Source: Vibrio gazogenes (GTDB lineage: Bacteria; Pseudomonadota; Gammaproteobacteria; Enterobacterales; Vibrionaceae). Taken from it: a DNA stretch of 64,000 nt. The stretch spans positions 806,001 to 870,000 of the forward strand of contig NZ_CP018836.1 in assembly GCF_002196515.1 (NCBI RefSeq). The letters are read 5' to 3'. A program made the position numbers and the translations under genes. Position 1 is the first letter of the stretch, and each line of letters starts with the position of its first letter. The notes below the pieces were generated by a model that ran no database searches, was not told the origin of the DNA, and worked only from the letters and a program-made list of their open reading frames with translations. This document shows, piece after piece, positions 35,224 through 44,600 of this stretch.

Positions 35224-36102
35224 ATGAAAACATCTCTCGACCATTTGCCCGAATCCAAACAGCAAGAGCTTCAGAACATTTCAACCATTCTGCGCGATAC
35301 GCTGGACGACTATCTTCAGGGTAAAACAGCGAGTAAAAGCGAGTTTCGCATCCTAAAAATCATCCTGTTCGGCAGCCATGCCAAAGGCAGTTGGGTCAAC
35401 GATCCGGTCAATGGTTATATCAGCGATTACGATATTCTGGTGATTGTGAACAAAGCCGCTCTGGTTGAGGAAGATGTGGTCTGGCAACGCGCCAAAGAGC
35501 AGATCGACCGTAAAGTCACTTCCGCACCGCTGGGATTGATCGTCCATGATTTGCAGGAAGTGAACGAACGGCTACAGCAAGGGCATTATTTCTTCAAAGA
35601 TATCCGCGAAGAAGGGATTGAGCTGTTTGCCGCCACACCCAAACCATTGGCAGAGCCGGGGGACTTAACCGAAGCAGAAAAGCAGGGAATTGCCCGTAAG
35701 CATTATGAACAGTGGTTTGAAAGTGCAGAACAGCTCTTTGTATTCTTTCAAGATGGAATGAAGAGGCAATGGTTGAAGCAATCAGCTTTTCTCCTACATC
35801 AATCGACGGAACGTTTTTTCGCCTGTACCCTACTCACCTGCACCAATTATTTACCTAAATCCCACAATATCGAAAAACTGGGGAAACTATGTGCCCAAAT
35901 CGATGCTGAATTTGCAACCATTTTCCCGCTCGACAACAAATTCCACCGCCGCTGCTTCCGCCGCCTGCAACGCGCCTATATCGAAGCCCGCTATTCGGAA
36001 CATTATGAGATTACCGTGGAAGAACTGACTTATTTGGAGGGTGAGGTGCAAAAGCTGAAAGGATTGGTGGAGCGGGTTTGTTTAAAACGAATAATTAACT
36101 AA
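35224..36102 (+). CDS. MNT-HEPN fusion protein, copy 6 (version d)
   Basis: 292 residues, patch ESAEQLFVFFQDGMKRQW as in the truncated copy at 29698. The last residues change to LKRIIN and no hairpin follows; instead a passenger gene begins 30 bp on, on the same strand, so the pair may be co-transcribed. Confidence 0.8.
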   Translation: MKTSLDHLPESKQQELQNISTILRDTLDDYLQGKTASKSEFRILKIILFGSHAKGSWVNDPVNGYISDYDILVIVNKAALVEEDVVWQRAKEQIDRKVTSAPLGLIVHDLQEVNERLQQGHYFFKDIREEGIELFAATPKPLAEPGDLTEAEKQGIARKHYEQWFESAEQLFVFFQDGMKRQWLKQSAFLLHQSTERFFACTLLTCTNYLPKSHNIEKLGKLCAQIDAEFATIFPLDNKFHRRCFRRLQRAYIEARYSEHYEITVEELTYLEGEVQKLKGLVERVCLKRIIN

Positions 36103-36132
36103 CTTAAGTATGTAATAGAGAAAATAAAATAT

Positions 36133-36693
36133 ATGACTTCCCAAAATCAACTTAAACATATCAGTAAATTTTTAAGCCTTGTACTACGTCATAAACCAGA
36201 AACGATTGGTCTAACACTTGACCCTCATGGCTGGGCTAATATTGACGAGCTGATTCATAAAGCTTCTACTTCGAACGAAATAGAGAATATTGATAGGGAC
36301 TTAATTCAAGAAGTTGTAGATACCAATGATAAAAAACGTTTCATTATGTCTGAAGATGGTCAACATATTCGAGCCAACCAAGGACATTCAATTCGTGTCG
36401 ATTTACAACTACAACCTTCTGTCCCACCAGAATTTTTATACCACGGTACAGCGACTCGATTTTTAGACAGTATTATCGAGCAAGGATTAAAACCACAGCA
36501 ACGCCAGCATGTTCATTTATCTACAGATAAAGAGACAGCTGTCACTGTTGGCCAGCGGTACGGTAAACCTGTTATTTTAGAAATTAAAGCCCAACTCATG
36601 CATGAGCAGGGCTTTGAATTCAATGTTTCCGAAAATGGTGTTTGGTTAACGAGTTATGTGCCATCGAAGTTTATAAACTACACATCATCATAA
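36133..36693 (+). CDS. kptA: RNA 2'-phosphotransferase (KptA/Tpt1)
   Basis: 186 residues, full length for the family. SKFLSLVLRHKPETIGLTLD and GWANIDEL at the N-terminus, GQHIRANQGHS, then LYHGTA, VHLSTDKETAVTVGQRYG and VSENGVWLTSYVP: the Arg-His-Arg-Arg type active-site pattern. The enzyme removes an internal 2'-phosphate from RNA using NAD+, giving ADP-ribose cyclic phosphate. In bacteria its natural substrate is unclear. Passenger gene after MNT-HEPN copy 6; its end overlaps the convergent immunity gene by 16 bp. Confidence 0.9.
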   Translation: MTSQNQLKHISKFLSLVLRHKPETIGLTLDPHGWANIDELIHKASTSNEIENIDRDLIQEVVDTNDKKRFIMSEDGQHIRANQGHSIRVDLQLQPSVPPEFLYHGTATRFLDSIIEQGLKPQQRQHVHLSTDKETAVTVGQRYGKPVILEIKAQLMHEQGFEFNVSENGVWLTSYVPSKFINYTSS

Positions 36694-37070
36694 AAGCTTG
36701 CTTCTTCTTGAGCTTCCTCAAGCCAACAATTAAAATTATCCAGGCTATAGCGTTTATCCCAGCTAGGAAGCTCACCTTGATAACAATAAACATGAAAAAA
36801 TATCCGAGGGTTTCCTGAAATATCACTGCCATCAAAGCAAGCTAAATCACCATTGGCACTATCCTCTAGACGAGCAAATGGAATTAAAGGCTTATCAGTA
36901 TATATTTCATTCATTGATGTACGAAAAAATATAAGCTCAGATTTAGATTCCCCTAAAATCCGCCATGGTTTTATCATCTTTTCATCATAAGATGAAACAA
37001 ACTTTAAAAAATCATTTGGATATTGGAAATCATCAGGTAATTCATTACCTTCAAAAAGATAAATCTTCAT
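36678..37070 (-). CDS. SMI1/KNR4-like immunity protein
   Basis: 130 residues: FLKFVSSYDEKMIKPW, IPFARLEDSANGDLACFDGS, FFHVYCYQGELPSW, NFNCWLEEA. The FARLxxxxxGDxxCFD plus terminal F..WL pattern fits the SUKH-like immunity group. Overlaps the toxin stop by 4 bp. Confidence 0.65.
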   Translation of the reverse strand: MKIYLFEGNELPDDFQYPNDFLKFVSSYDEKMIKPWRILGESKSELIFFRTSMNEIYTDKPLIPFARLEDSANGDLACFDGSDISGNPRIFFHVYCYQGELPSWDKRYSLDNFNCWLEEAQEEASFYDDV

Positions 37071-38824
37071 TTTTTCACTCCCGATAATTTAGGTTCTGAA
37101 TTTGAACCATAAGGGTCATATTTGGAGAATCCTCCAGACTGTTTATTTATTCTTGCCAAGATAGCCTCACCCCATGTTTTATAATCTTCCCAGCCCCTAG
37201 CCTTCTGAATTTCTTGAGTCAACGGTTCATTGAAATCTCTCACATTAGCCTCAACTTCAATTCCAGCTTCTCTCGCTGCTCTTATACGAGTGTTATCCAT
37301 ACTGGTGAGTTTTCCATCTGGCATCTGAATAACATCAACAGGGTCACCTTGCCATCCTTTTTCACTCATACTGGAAACCAAATCCTTATATGTATATCTC
37401 TCTCCCGTAATGCGATCTTTTTTATTAAAAGACACGGAATTCTGAGAAAAACGAACTTCACTTGCATTAAGAGTAGCAATAGGGCTATCAATAGTCGTCT
37501 CAATCACCCCCTGCGCACTCGACTGTCCGGCAAATTCTCCCTCGGCCACATAAGAGCCATTACTGCCATATTTTTTCGGTGACTGCACATCATCAGCAAC
37601 TTTAGAAACAACTGAGCCATCAGTTGTACCCAGCGTACTGCCACCTTTCGCCGCACCTAATCCAGCGGCAAGACCACTCAAGAAACCGACCCCTGACTCA
37701 AACTGCTCTTTAGTGATATTGGTTCCGTAGGCCTCATTGAATGCTTTCAGACTATTCTCAGTCCCTTGATCCATACCCGCTTGATACCGATCCGTCCGCG
37801 CATCGCTGTTGGTGTAGCCAAATGATTTGTCCACCACCGTTGCCATGTTCATATTGTCGGCAACTTTCAGGAAGCTATATTTCAACAACACTTCCTGTGC
37901 TTCCGGATTGCTGGCTCCAGCCTCTTCAAGGGCTTTCATTTCATTATATTTTTCTGTGCCGACTGCATATTCCGCAGAGCAATGCGTCAAGGCACAGGCG
38001 GCCTCTTTCAGCTCTTGCTGACGGCGCTTATCATTCCCGGCAAGTGCCAGAATCGCAGTTCGCTCATCAGCATTCGGCTGACGATAATCAATCGTCGGGT
38101 CTCGCAATAATGGCGCTGCCGTTTGTGTATTTTCCCGGACTAAATCACTATGATTGGTGCCTCGCTGTAAATTCCAGCCACCGAAATCGCCACGCCCTGT
38201 ATTGGCGAAGTTGAAACCAACATAATCTTCAGTGGCTTCACCCATCGTGTCGGCATACTCTTCCCGATTCGCCTTATAGGCATCATTATGTGTACCGGTA
38301 CTTTGAGCATCGTCCAGATAATGTTGGGTTTCATGGCCGATGGTGTTGACAATATCTTCAAGACGGTAATGTGCAGCATCATTAATGAGCACCTTCCCTG
38401 CCGCATATGCGCCTTTCGCGGACTGACCATTCGCTGTTTTAACCAGTGCTGTCATCACTTGTGCTGGGTTCAAACCAAACTGCTCAGCAATGGATGCTGA
38501 CAGTGCCTGATAAGCCGTCTCCTTTTGCGCTGGGGTTGCAGTCGGGTTATTGAGCGTCTCGACATACGCCTGATTGTCATCGCTTGTCACAAATGTTTTT
38601 GCTGCGGTAAAGAACCCTTGTTTCTGTCCCACATGCTCCCGCAGGCTGCTGACACCACTGTCGTCATCACTCAATAAGCCTACGCTCTTTTTCGTTACCG
38701 TATCGGCAATCGCAGTGCCAGTGATTGCATTGCGTTTAAAGTCTTCCTTGATTTGTGCACGCCCGGTCTCACTCAGCAACCGATGGTCAAGCGTGACATC
38801 AACGTTGCCCTGCTGACGATCCAC
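37067..38824 (-). CDS. Orphan CdiA segment, ParB/Srx-like toxin domain
   Basis: Same backbone family as the 12055 module (GLLSDDDSGVSSLREHVG, IGHETQHYLDD, GFLSGLAAGLGAAKGG). The C-terminal ~120 residues (RFSQNSVSFNKKDR, GWQGDPVDVIQMPDGKLT, SMDNTRIRAAREAGIEV, KTWGEAILARINKQ) look like a ParB/sulfiredoxin-type fold toxin (GxPIxVxxMPDGxxTxxDNTR). At 38825 a 16-bp deletion relative to 13940 breaks the frame. Confidence 0.65.
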   Translation of the reverse strand: MDRQQGNVDVTLDHRLLSETGRAQIKEDFKRNAITGTAIADTVTKKSVGLLSDDDSGVSSLREHVGQKQGFFTAAKTFVTSDDNQAYVETLNNPTATPAQKETAYQALSASIAEQFGLNPAQVMTALVKTANGQSAKGAYAAGKVLINDAAHYRLEDIVNTIGHETQHYLDDAQSTGTHNDAYKANREEYADTMGEATEDYVGFNFANTGRGDFGGWNLQRGTNHSDLVRENTQTAAPLLRDPTIDYRQPNADERTAILALAGNDKRRQQELKEAACALTHCSAEYAVGTEKYNEMKALEEAGASNPEAQEVLLKYSFLKVADNMNMATVVDKSFGYTNSDARTDRYQAGMDQGTENSLKAFNEAYGTNITKEQFESGVGFLSGLAAGLGAAKGGSTLGTTDGSVVSKVADDVQSPKKYGSNGSYVAEGEFAGQSSAQGVIETTIDSPIATLNASEVRFSQNSVSFNKKDRITGERYTYKDLVSSMSEKGWQGDPVDVIQMPDGKLTSMDNTRIRAAREAGIEVEANVRDFNEPLTQEIQKARGWEDYKTWGEAILARINKQSGGFSKYDPYGSNSEPKLSGVKK

Positions 38825-39083
38825 TGAGTACAGGTGTGATATCCCGGTTCAGACGCTCGGTATCGCCACTGTTGTGTGTGTCCTCGATACGCAGCAACGA
38901 TTTTCCCGCTCGACAACAAATTCCACCGCCGCTGCTTCCGCCGCCTGCAACGCGCTTATATCGAAGCCCGCTATTCGGAGCATTAAGAGATCACCGTGGA
39001 AGAATTGGCATATCTGGAGGGTGAAGTGCAGAAGCTGAAAGGATTGGTGGAACGGGTTTGTTTGGGGCGGGGGCAGAGCTGAA
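38825..39083. pseudogene. cdiA scrap fused to MNT-HEPN 3' fragment
   Basis: 38825-38895 (minus) is out-of-frame cdiA sequence homologous to about 13965-14025. At ACGCAGCAACGATTTTCC it joins MNT-HEPN codon ~232 (plus), which carries a TAA in ARYSEH (GCATTAAGAG for GCATTATGAG). Neither side is functional. Tail block follows to about 39180. Confidence 0.7.
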
Positions 39084-39207
39084 ACCTGACGCTGTCTCAG
39101 CTCAGTATCCACTTTGACGGCCAACTCACCCCATACCTGGATTTATAAAAATGGGCGTGACACAGAATAATGAACAGTCTCTCGATATGAAATAGAACCG
39201 TCTCTAT

Positions 39208-39582
39208 CTATAGATACTTGTTAGAAACCAACTGCATATCTGACTTCAAAAACAATCTTTCCTCTGTACTCATATTAAGGTCGTCAAAGATGCACTCATC
39301 AAATTGCTGGTACGACTCTTTTAACTCAAGCAACATATCATTCGTATAGTCGTCGGATTTAGATAACTCAACATTGTTAACCAACGCCAACTTATAAATT
39401 GCAGTTAGTACAATAATGTTTCCTTTAGGATCTGTCTTATTTTTAACTGAATCCAGTTCATCTAAAGTAAATGCCCAAGCTTGCCCTGCGCTAAATTGAA
39501 ACTCATTTAAAGCAGAAGAGAACAAACCTTCTGCTATAGTCAAAGCGTCTCTATAGGTTAATCTTTTATTTCTGTTATTCAT
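39208..39582 (-). CDS. Immunity-type protein (copy 2), toxin lost
   Basis: Same protein as 30375-30749. The duplicated stretch includes the deaminase tail scrap and the AGCTTATCAGGACACAC joint but not the MNT-HEPN fragment before it. Confidence 0.55.
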   Translation of the reverse strand: MNNRNKRLTYRDALTIAEGLFSSALNEFQFSAGQAWAFTLDELDSVKNKTDPKGNIIVLTAIYKLALVNNVELSKSDDYTNDMLLELKESYQQFDECIFDDLNMSTEERLFLKSDMQLVSNKYL

Positions 39583-39630
39583 TCAACCACCGTAAAAATA
39601 TTTAACTGAATATTTGGATATTTTTCTCTA
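39579..39630 (-). pseudogene. Deaminase toxin tail remnant (copy 2)
   Basis: YPNIQLNIFTVVE and stop, as at 30746. Confidence 0.5.
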
Positions 39631-40073
39631 GCTTATCAGGACACACACCTTAAAGTGCGTCATATTTCGGTGCCGGAGGCTGGGAAGATAAATTGTAATT
39701 CCGTGGTTTGGGAAAACCACCCGACCAAGAAAACCATTCATGGAAGAATGGTTAGGCTTTTCCGGGCAGGACGCCCGTAAAAGCTGGTTCTGGACAACAC
39801 GCGACGCCGTCAAACAAAAGATTTTCTGGTTCGTCTTTCATCTCTGAAAGATGAACAGGCGCACAGCACACCGATGCCTCTGAAATCGAAAAACGGAATT
39901 GTGCGTCATGCCTCGAAGCCAAAGGCGACAAGAATCACCAGACAAATCAATAAAACCGAACCTCGTCGCATTTCCCTAGGCAACCCCACTAAAACCATGA
40001 CAAACAGTGTTTTTCGCTACTCACTTCTTTTATCCTATGCGCTATTCAATCCACACAGACCGAATATCGCTTT
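39631..40073. repeat. Head region G: single leader
   Basis: Leader from AGGACACACACC, with first stem CCATTCATGGAAGAATGG (both arms consistent) and a local change ACACGCGACGCCGTCAAACAAAAG in place of ACGCACGACCAAGCCC. Leads to MNT-HEPN with ATGA overlap of the small upstream frame. Confidence 0.55.
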
Positions 40074-40949
40074 ATGAAAACATCCCTCGACCATTTGCCC
40101 GAATCCAAACAACAGGAGCTTGCCACCATATCGACCATTCTGCGCGATACGCTGGACGAGTATCTTCAGGGCAAAACAGCGAGTAAAAGCGAGTTTCGCA
40201 TCTTAAAAATCATCCTGTTCGGCAGCCATGCCAAAGGCAGTTGGGTCAACGATCCGGTCAATGGTTATATCAGCGATTACGATATTCTGGTGATTGTGAA
40301 CAAAGCCGCTCTGGTTGAGGAAGATGTGGTCTGGCAACGCGCCAAAGAGCAGATCGACCGTAAAGTCACTTCCGCACCGCTGGGATTGATTGTCCATGAT
40401 TTGCAGGAAGTGAACGAACGGCTACAGCAAGGGCATTATTTCTTCAAAGATATCCGCGAAGAAGGGATTGAGCTGTTTGCCGCCACACCCAAACCATTGG
40501 CCGAGCCGGGGGACTTAACCGAAGCAGAAAAGCAAGAAATTGCCCGTAAGCATTATGAGCAGTGGTTTGAAAGTGCAGTTCAGTTTATTGCTTTACACCA
40601 AGTGACGATGCAAAACCATTGGTTGAAAAAAGCTGCGTTTTTACTCCATCAAGCAAGTGAACATTTATTCGCCTGTACCCTACTCACCTGCACCAATTAT
40701 TTACCCAAGTCCCACAACATCGAAAAACTGGGCAAACTATGCGCCCAAATCGATGCTGAATTTGCAACCATTTTCCCGCTCGACAACAAATTCCACCGCC
40801 GCTGCTTCCGTCGCCTGCAACGCGCCTATATCGAAGCCCGCTATTCGGAGCATTACGAGATTACCGTGGAAGAATTGGCATATCTGGAGGGTGAAGTGCA
40901 GAAGCTGAAAGGATTGGTGGAACGGGTTTGTTTGGAAAGGGTTGGGTGA
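40074..40949 (+). CDS. MNT-HEPN fusion protein, copy 7 (version b)
   Basis: 291 residues, patch ESAVQFIALHQ. D29E-type change (DTLDEYLQG). Its TGA overlaps the ATG of the next gene (TGATG at 40947-40951), the closest coupling of MNT-HEPN with a passenger in this window. Confidence 0.85.
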   Translation: MKTSLDHLPESKQQELATISTILRDTLDEYLQGKTASKSEFRILKIILFGSHAKGSWVNDPVNGYISDYDILVIVNKAALVEEDVVWQRAKEQIDRKVTSAPLGLIVHDLQEVNERLQQGHYFFKDIREEGIELFAATPKPLAEPGDLTEAEKQEIARKHYEQWFESAVQFIALHQVTMQNHWLKKAAFLLHQASEHLFACTLLTCTNYLPKSHNIEKLGKLCAQIDAEFATIFPLDNKFHRRCFRRLQRAYIEARYSEHYEITVEELAYLEGEVQKLKGLVERVCLERVG

Positions 40950-41557
40950 TGATAAAAAATATGACTATTCCAATTCGACAAATCCGAGCTGTCTATGACG
41001 ATAAAACTATTCGAGTCTACCAAGCTTACAATGATGCAATTGCTGATTCAGCCCTTGAACACGGTACATTCAAATCACCACCATTCAAGATGGAACGCAT
41101 GACTTGGATTAAACCCTCTTTCCTCTGGATGATGTACCGCTCTGGTTGGGGGCAGAAAGATGCTGGTCAAAATCGGATACTCGCAATTGATATTACACGA
41201 GGAGGTTTTGAATGGGCCTTAGAAAACAGTTTACTCAGCCATGACGCTCAAAAATATAAAGACAGAGATGAGTGGCTAAAAATAAAAAAAGCCACGCCGA
41301 TTCGCATTCAATGGGATCCGGAACGGGACTTGTATTTACAGCCGCTAGAGCATCGAGCTATTCAGATCGGACTCTCTAATGAGGCTGTACCGCTTTATGT
41401 GAATGAGTGGATACAGCAGATTACTGAAGTGACTGATCTGGCGACTGAGATCCATGCACTGGTTGAGAAAGGAGAACAGGCAGCCGCTGAACAGCTGCTG
41501 CCTGTTGAAGAACCCTACGAGGTTGCAGACGATATCTTTAAGCACTTGAACACTTAA
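40949..41557 (+). CDS. DUF4291 family protein
   Basis: 202 residues from ATG 40949. IPIRQIRAVYDDKTIRVYQAYN at the start, PPFKMERMTWIKPSFLWMMYRSGW in the middle, ILAIDITRGGFEWAL and IRIQWDPERDLYLQPLEHRAIQIGL: a clear full-length DUF4291 member. Biochemical function is not known to me. Translationally coupled to MNT-HEPN, so likely works with it or uses its promoter. 3' end overlaps the convergent immunity gene by 4 bp. Confidence 0.85.
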   Translation: MIKNMTIPIRQIRAVYDDKTIRVYQAYNDAIADSALEHGTFKSPPFKMERMTWIKPSFLWMMYRSGWGQKDAGQNRILAIDITRGGFEWALENSLLSHDAQKYKDRDEWLKIKKATPIRIQWDPERDLYLQPLEHRAIQIGLSNEAVPLYVNEWIQQITEVTDLATEIHALVEKGEQAAAEQLLPVEEPYEVADDIFKHLNT

Positions 41558-42081
41558 TTGCTGGCACCTTTTTCATTCAATAGCTTCAATAGATCAGACT
41601 CACCTTGAACCCAAAACTTTTCGGAAGTTGGAAAAACTTCTTCGGGATAATCATTCGCAAAGTCGATAAATTCACCTTCCCAGCCATCTGGAATATAGCG
41701 TTCCATCGGGGTGCCATCTGGATAAAACCCTGCAACCTTGCAGTCATCAAAATTTACGAACATTATTGGAAATAAATCTGAAACATCCCACCATGATCTT
41801 GCAGTAGTAAATCTATTCGCTAACTCAATACTCAATTCATCACGCTGAACTTCAAACTCAAACATGCTATCAAGAAACTGTTGGGCAGTTTCTTGATTAA
41901 CTGAACGAATCCCAAATCGATAATCGTCTTGGAACTCAGGTACTTCATAACCATGTGCTATAAACTCATCACGCCACTTATTGACATCGAGAACCCATAA
42001 ATCACGATCACTCCTAAACCAAAAAATTTTTCCTTTAAAACGAACTACTACTACAACTTTTTGATCTTCTATATCGCTCAT
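41554..42081 (-). CDS. Immunity-type protein, unknown family
   Basis: 175 residues (VVVRFKGKIFWFRSDRDLWV, ARSWWDVSDLFPIMFVNFDD, GTPMERYIPDGWEGEFIDFA). Starts 10 bp after a truncated toxin gene. Looks complete. Confidence 0.6.
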   Translation of the reverse strand: MSDIEDQKVVVVVRFKGKIFWFRSDRDLWVLDVNKWRDEFIAHGYEVPEFQDDYRFGIRSVNQETAQQFLDSMFEFEVQRDELSIELANRFTTARSWWDVSDLFPIMFVNFDDCKVAGFYPDGTPMERYIPDGWEGEFIDFANDYPEEVFPTSEKFWVQGESDLLKLLNEKGASN

Positions 42082-42091
42082 TTAAATATAC

Positions 42092-42345
42092 CTATTTAAT
42101 AACTTTTCCTGATCCTTTGACTGCCGTTTCTTCAAGCCATTGTGTCCAAATTGATGGTAATTCATATGAGCGTCCAGGAGTTGTAGGGTCTACAATTTTT
42201 GGAGCTAAACCGCCCTGACTCAATGGGTTAGATTTATAGTTCACTTGAGGAATGGCACTTTCCTCAATGAAATCATCCATCCATTTAGGGATATCAAAGG
42301 AAGTTATCTCAGAACCTGGTCTCAAGATTTGGAAATATAGAATTC
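42092..42345 (-). pseudogene. Toxin C-terminal fragment, unknown type
   Basis: About 80 toxin residues: LRPGSEITSFDIPKWMDDF, ESAIPQVNYKSNPL, PKIVDPTTPGRSYELP, WLEETAVKGSGKVIK. Distinctive, but I cannot name the family. 5' part replaced at AATTCTTACAAGGACAC; frames reading into the repeat (VCVLVRILYFQ) are artefacts. Confidence 0.5.
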
Positions 42346-42349
42346 TTAC

Positions 42350-42465
42350 AAGGACACACACCTTAACAAACCACAAATTTTTCTCATACATTACCCAACT
42401 CCTGTTGTAGCAAAAATGGTACAGTTTTATGATCTAACTCTGGGCGAGTGTCCTCGCTATTTTAC
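42350..42465. repeat. AGGACACAC element, long form
   Basis: As 25124-25238, again fused to MNT-HEPN codon ~215 on its right. Confidence 0.7.
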
Positions 42466-42696
42466 ATCGAAAAACTGGGCAAACTATGCGCCCAAATCGA
42501 TGCCGAATTTGCAACCATTTTCCCGCTCGACAACAAATTCCACCGCCGCTGCTTCCGTCGCCTGCAACGCGCCTATATCGAAGCCCGCTATTCGGAGCAT
42601 TATGAGATTACCGTGGAAGAATTGGCATATCTGGAGGGTGAGGTGCAAAAGCTGAAAGAATTGGTGGAACGGGTTTGTTTGGGGCGGATTGGGTGA
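42466..42696 (+). pseudogene. MNT-HEPN 3' fragment (codon ~215 on)
   Basis: IEKLGKLCAQIDAEF to VCLGRIG, followed by the GCTGGAACC hairpin. Confidence 0.75.
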
Positions 42697-42700
42697 AAGG

Positions 42701-42722
42701 GCTGGAACCTGATGGTTCCAGC
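42701..42722. terminator. GCTGGAACC hairpin
   Basis: Same perfect stem-loop as at 11666, between an MNT-HEPN end and the convergent lipoprotein gene. Confidence 0.6.
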
Positions 42723-42748
42723 TTGGGATATCATTGAATTGCTACCGT

Positions 42749-43306
42749 TTACTTGCCCAATCCAGCGAGTTCTTTAATCATCAGTTGAGAGGCTAAATCG
42801 ACATCCTTAGGCTCATCTTTCTCATCCCATAAGAAAGATAAAATTTTAAAGTCAACTGCTGCTTCTTCGAAATAAGCATATTTGGTCGTATAGTGACTCA
42901 TACCAAAATCTGCTAATTTTTTTCCATTCTGAGATACAACAACATGATGAGAAATCTCTGGTTTTCTTAAAGCTTTTCCACCAATATTAAATGTCCGCTT
43001 ATAATCAATGGTAATATCAACTGTAGGTGATTCCTGATTTTCTGATGCTGCCAGTATTCCCTGCTCTTGCATATATTTTTGGATATCATCGAAAAATTCC
43101 TGATTCAAGACCTCTTCTGAAGCAAAAGTCTCATCCCCCTCAATCGCACCATGTCCTAAAGTTAAATTAACTTTGACAGTTCCCAGCTTATATTTGGTAA
43201 CACCTTTTGTGATGGGGACTGGCTCAACATAATAGTTATACATTGAGTGACTGGAACAACCAGCAAAGAATAAAATACAGGTACAGATTAATAAACTTCT
43301 TAGCAT
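42749..43306 (-). CDS. Lipoprotein of unknown function, copy 1
   Basis: 185 residues with a lipoprotein signal (LLICTCILFFAGCSS, Cys in AGC). Mature part: TKYKLGTVKVNLTLGHGAIEG, EEVLNQEFFDDIQKYMQEQG, TVDITIDYKRTFNIGGKAL. Downstream of a Sel1-repeat lipoprotein and a cdiB fragment on the same strand. Small lipoproteins accompany some CDI loci (BcpO of Burkholderia), but I see no sequence evidence that this is one. Broken copy at 51113-51669. Confidence 0.7.
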   Translation of the reverse strand: MLRSLLICTCILFFAGCSSHSMYNYYVEPVPITKGVTKYKLGTVKVNLTLGHGAIEGDETFASEEVLNQEFFDDIQKYMQEQGILAASENQESPTVDITIDYKRTFNIGGKALRKPEISHHVVVSQNGKKLADFGMSHYTTKYAYFEEAAVDFKILSFLWDEKDEPKDVDLASQLMIKELAGLGK

Positions 43307-43370
43307 AATTTAAACACCTAATAATAAGTTCAACATAGAAAATTAGTCAACTGATAACCAAAAATAACTT

Positions 43371-44543
43371 TTATCCATTTAAATTTTTATATAATTTTTC
43401 TTGATAATTCCAAACACGCCGCACAATATCAAGCTTAATTGCACTACTTCGTTTTATATGTGAAATATTACTTCTATCATATTTATTTAAAATATCAATT
43501 GCCTCTTCAATACCTTTGAGTGCATAATAATAATTCATGTAAATAGCACCAATAGAAATATTGTACGCTGCCATTTTCAATTTACCTATAGCATAATTAA
43601 TCCTAGAATTATCATCGGTTTTATCTTTATAATAACTGAGAGCGACATGCAATTTTTTATTTAACATCACCGAATCAACAACAAATTTAAGGGTCTCATC
43701 TCCAGACAAGCGAATTAGTCCATCACTTAGTCGATAGTTTTCTCTTTTTTTAATCATAGAGTCAAATTGTTGGAACACCTTGTACTCGATCAACATGACA
43801 TCTTTTGCTAACTCATTTTTCTCTTCATCAGTTAATTGATTGGCTAAAGTCTCATATTGTTCTATCTCTTTTTCAATATTTTCATTTTCGGAATCAAAGT
43901 AGCCAGATAATACTGAAACAGCCCCCCAAATATAAGCATTCCTGTCATCTTTTTGTGAGAGATATAAATTCATAAGATTAAATGCGATAGCTTTCTTATG
44001 CCGTTTTGTTATAACTGATGTTTCTGGAGAAGTAGCAATAGTTTTAAACTCTTCAATAGACTTATCTATTCGTTGAGTATCTTTATATAGAATTGCCAAG
44101 TTAAGCTGGCTGTATTCACTACCATTTTCCAAAGCTTGTCGATAAAGCGACTCTGCCTTTTTTATGTCTTTAGGTACGCCTCTTCCATATTGGTACATAA
44201 TACCAAGATTATCTTGCGCTTTTAAATTACCTGCATCAGCAGATAATTTATAGTAATGAACTGCTTTCTCGTTCTTACCTTCTTTTTCATAAATTCGTCC
44301 TAAATTGAATGCAGCATCAGAATTCCCACCCTCAGCAGAAAGTGTATAATATTTAACTCCAAGCTCTTTATTTACAGGTTGTGTTTTTGAACCAAAATAA
44401 TATTCATCTCCAACCATCAGCTGACTCTTCGGATCTCCTTGATCTGCTTTTTTCTTATACTTTTCAAGTACTGTCTGAGAGGCACAGGCAGTAAGCCATA
44501 AAATCACACAAACAATATAAAACGGCTTTAATATCTTTAACAT
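43371..44543 (-). CDS. Sel1/TPR-repeat lipoprotein
   Basis: 390 residues. Lipoprotein signal with LWLTACAS. Residues ~30-170 hold four to five Sel1-like repeats (A.QGDPKSQLMVGDEYYFG, AEGGNSDAAFNLGRIYEKEG, ADAGNLKAQDNLGIMYQYGRG), a scaffold for protein contacts. The C-terminal half is helical, without a family I recognise. AT-rich. Confidence 0.75.
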   Translation of the reverse strand: MLKILKPFYIVCVILWLTACASQTVLEKYKKKADQGDPKSQLMVGDEYYFGSKTQPVNKELGVKYYTLSAEGGNSDAAFNLGRIYEKEGKNEKAVHYYKLSADAGNLKAQDNLGIMYQYGRGVPKDIKKAESLYRQALENGSEYSQLNLAILYKDTQRIDKSIEEFKTIATSPETSVITKRHKKAIAFNLMNLYLSQKDDRNAYIWGAVSVLSGYFDSENENIEKEIEQYETLANQLTDEEKNELAKDVMLIEYKVFQQFDSMIKKRENYRLSDGLIRLSGDETLKFVVDSVMLNKKLHVALSYYKDKTDDNSRINYAIGKLKMAAYNISIGAIYMNYYYALKGIEEAIDILNKYDRSNISHIKRSSAIKLDIVRRVWNYQEKLYKNLNG

Positions 44544-44600
44544 AAATCACCTTAATTCTAAAATTGACCACTTATACCAAAAATCATATGAAAGATGTCC

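Noticed and set aside
40928..40948. Upstream TTG start for DUF4291
   Set aside because: It lies inside the MNT-HEPN gene; the ATG at 40949 matches the family's N-terminus and gives a TGATG overlap.
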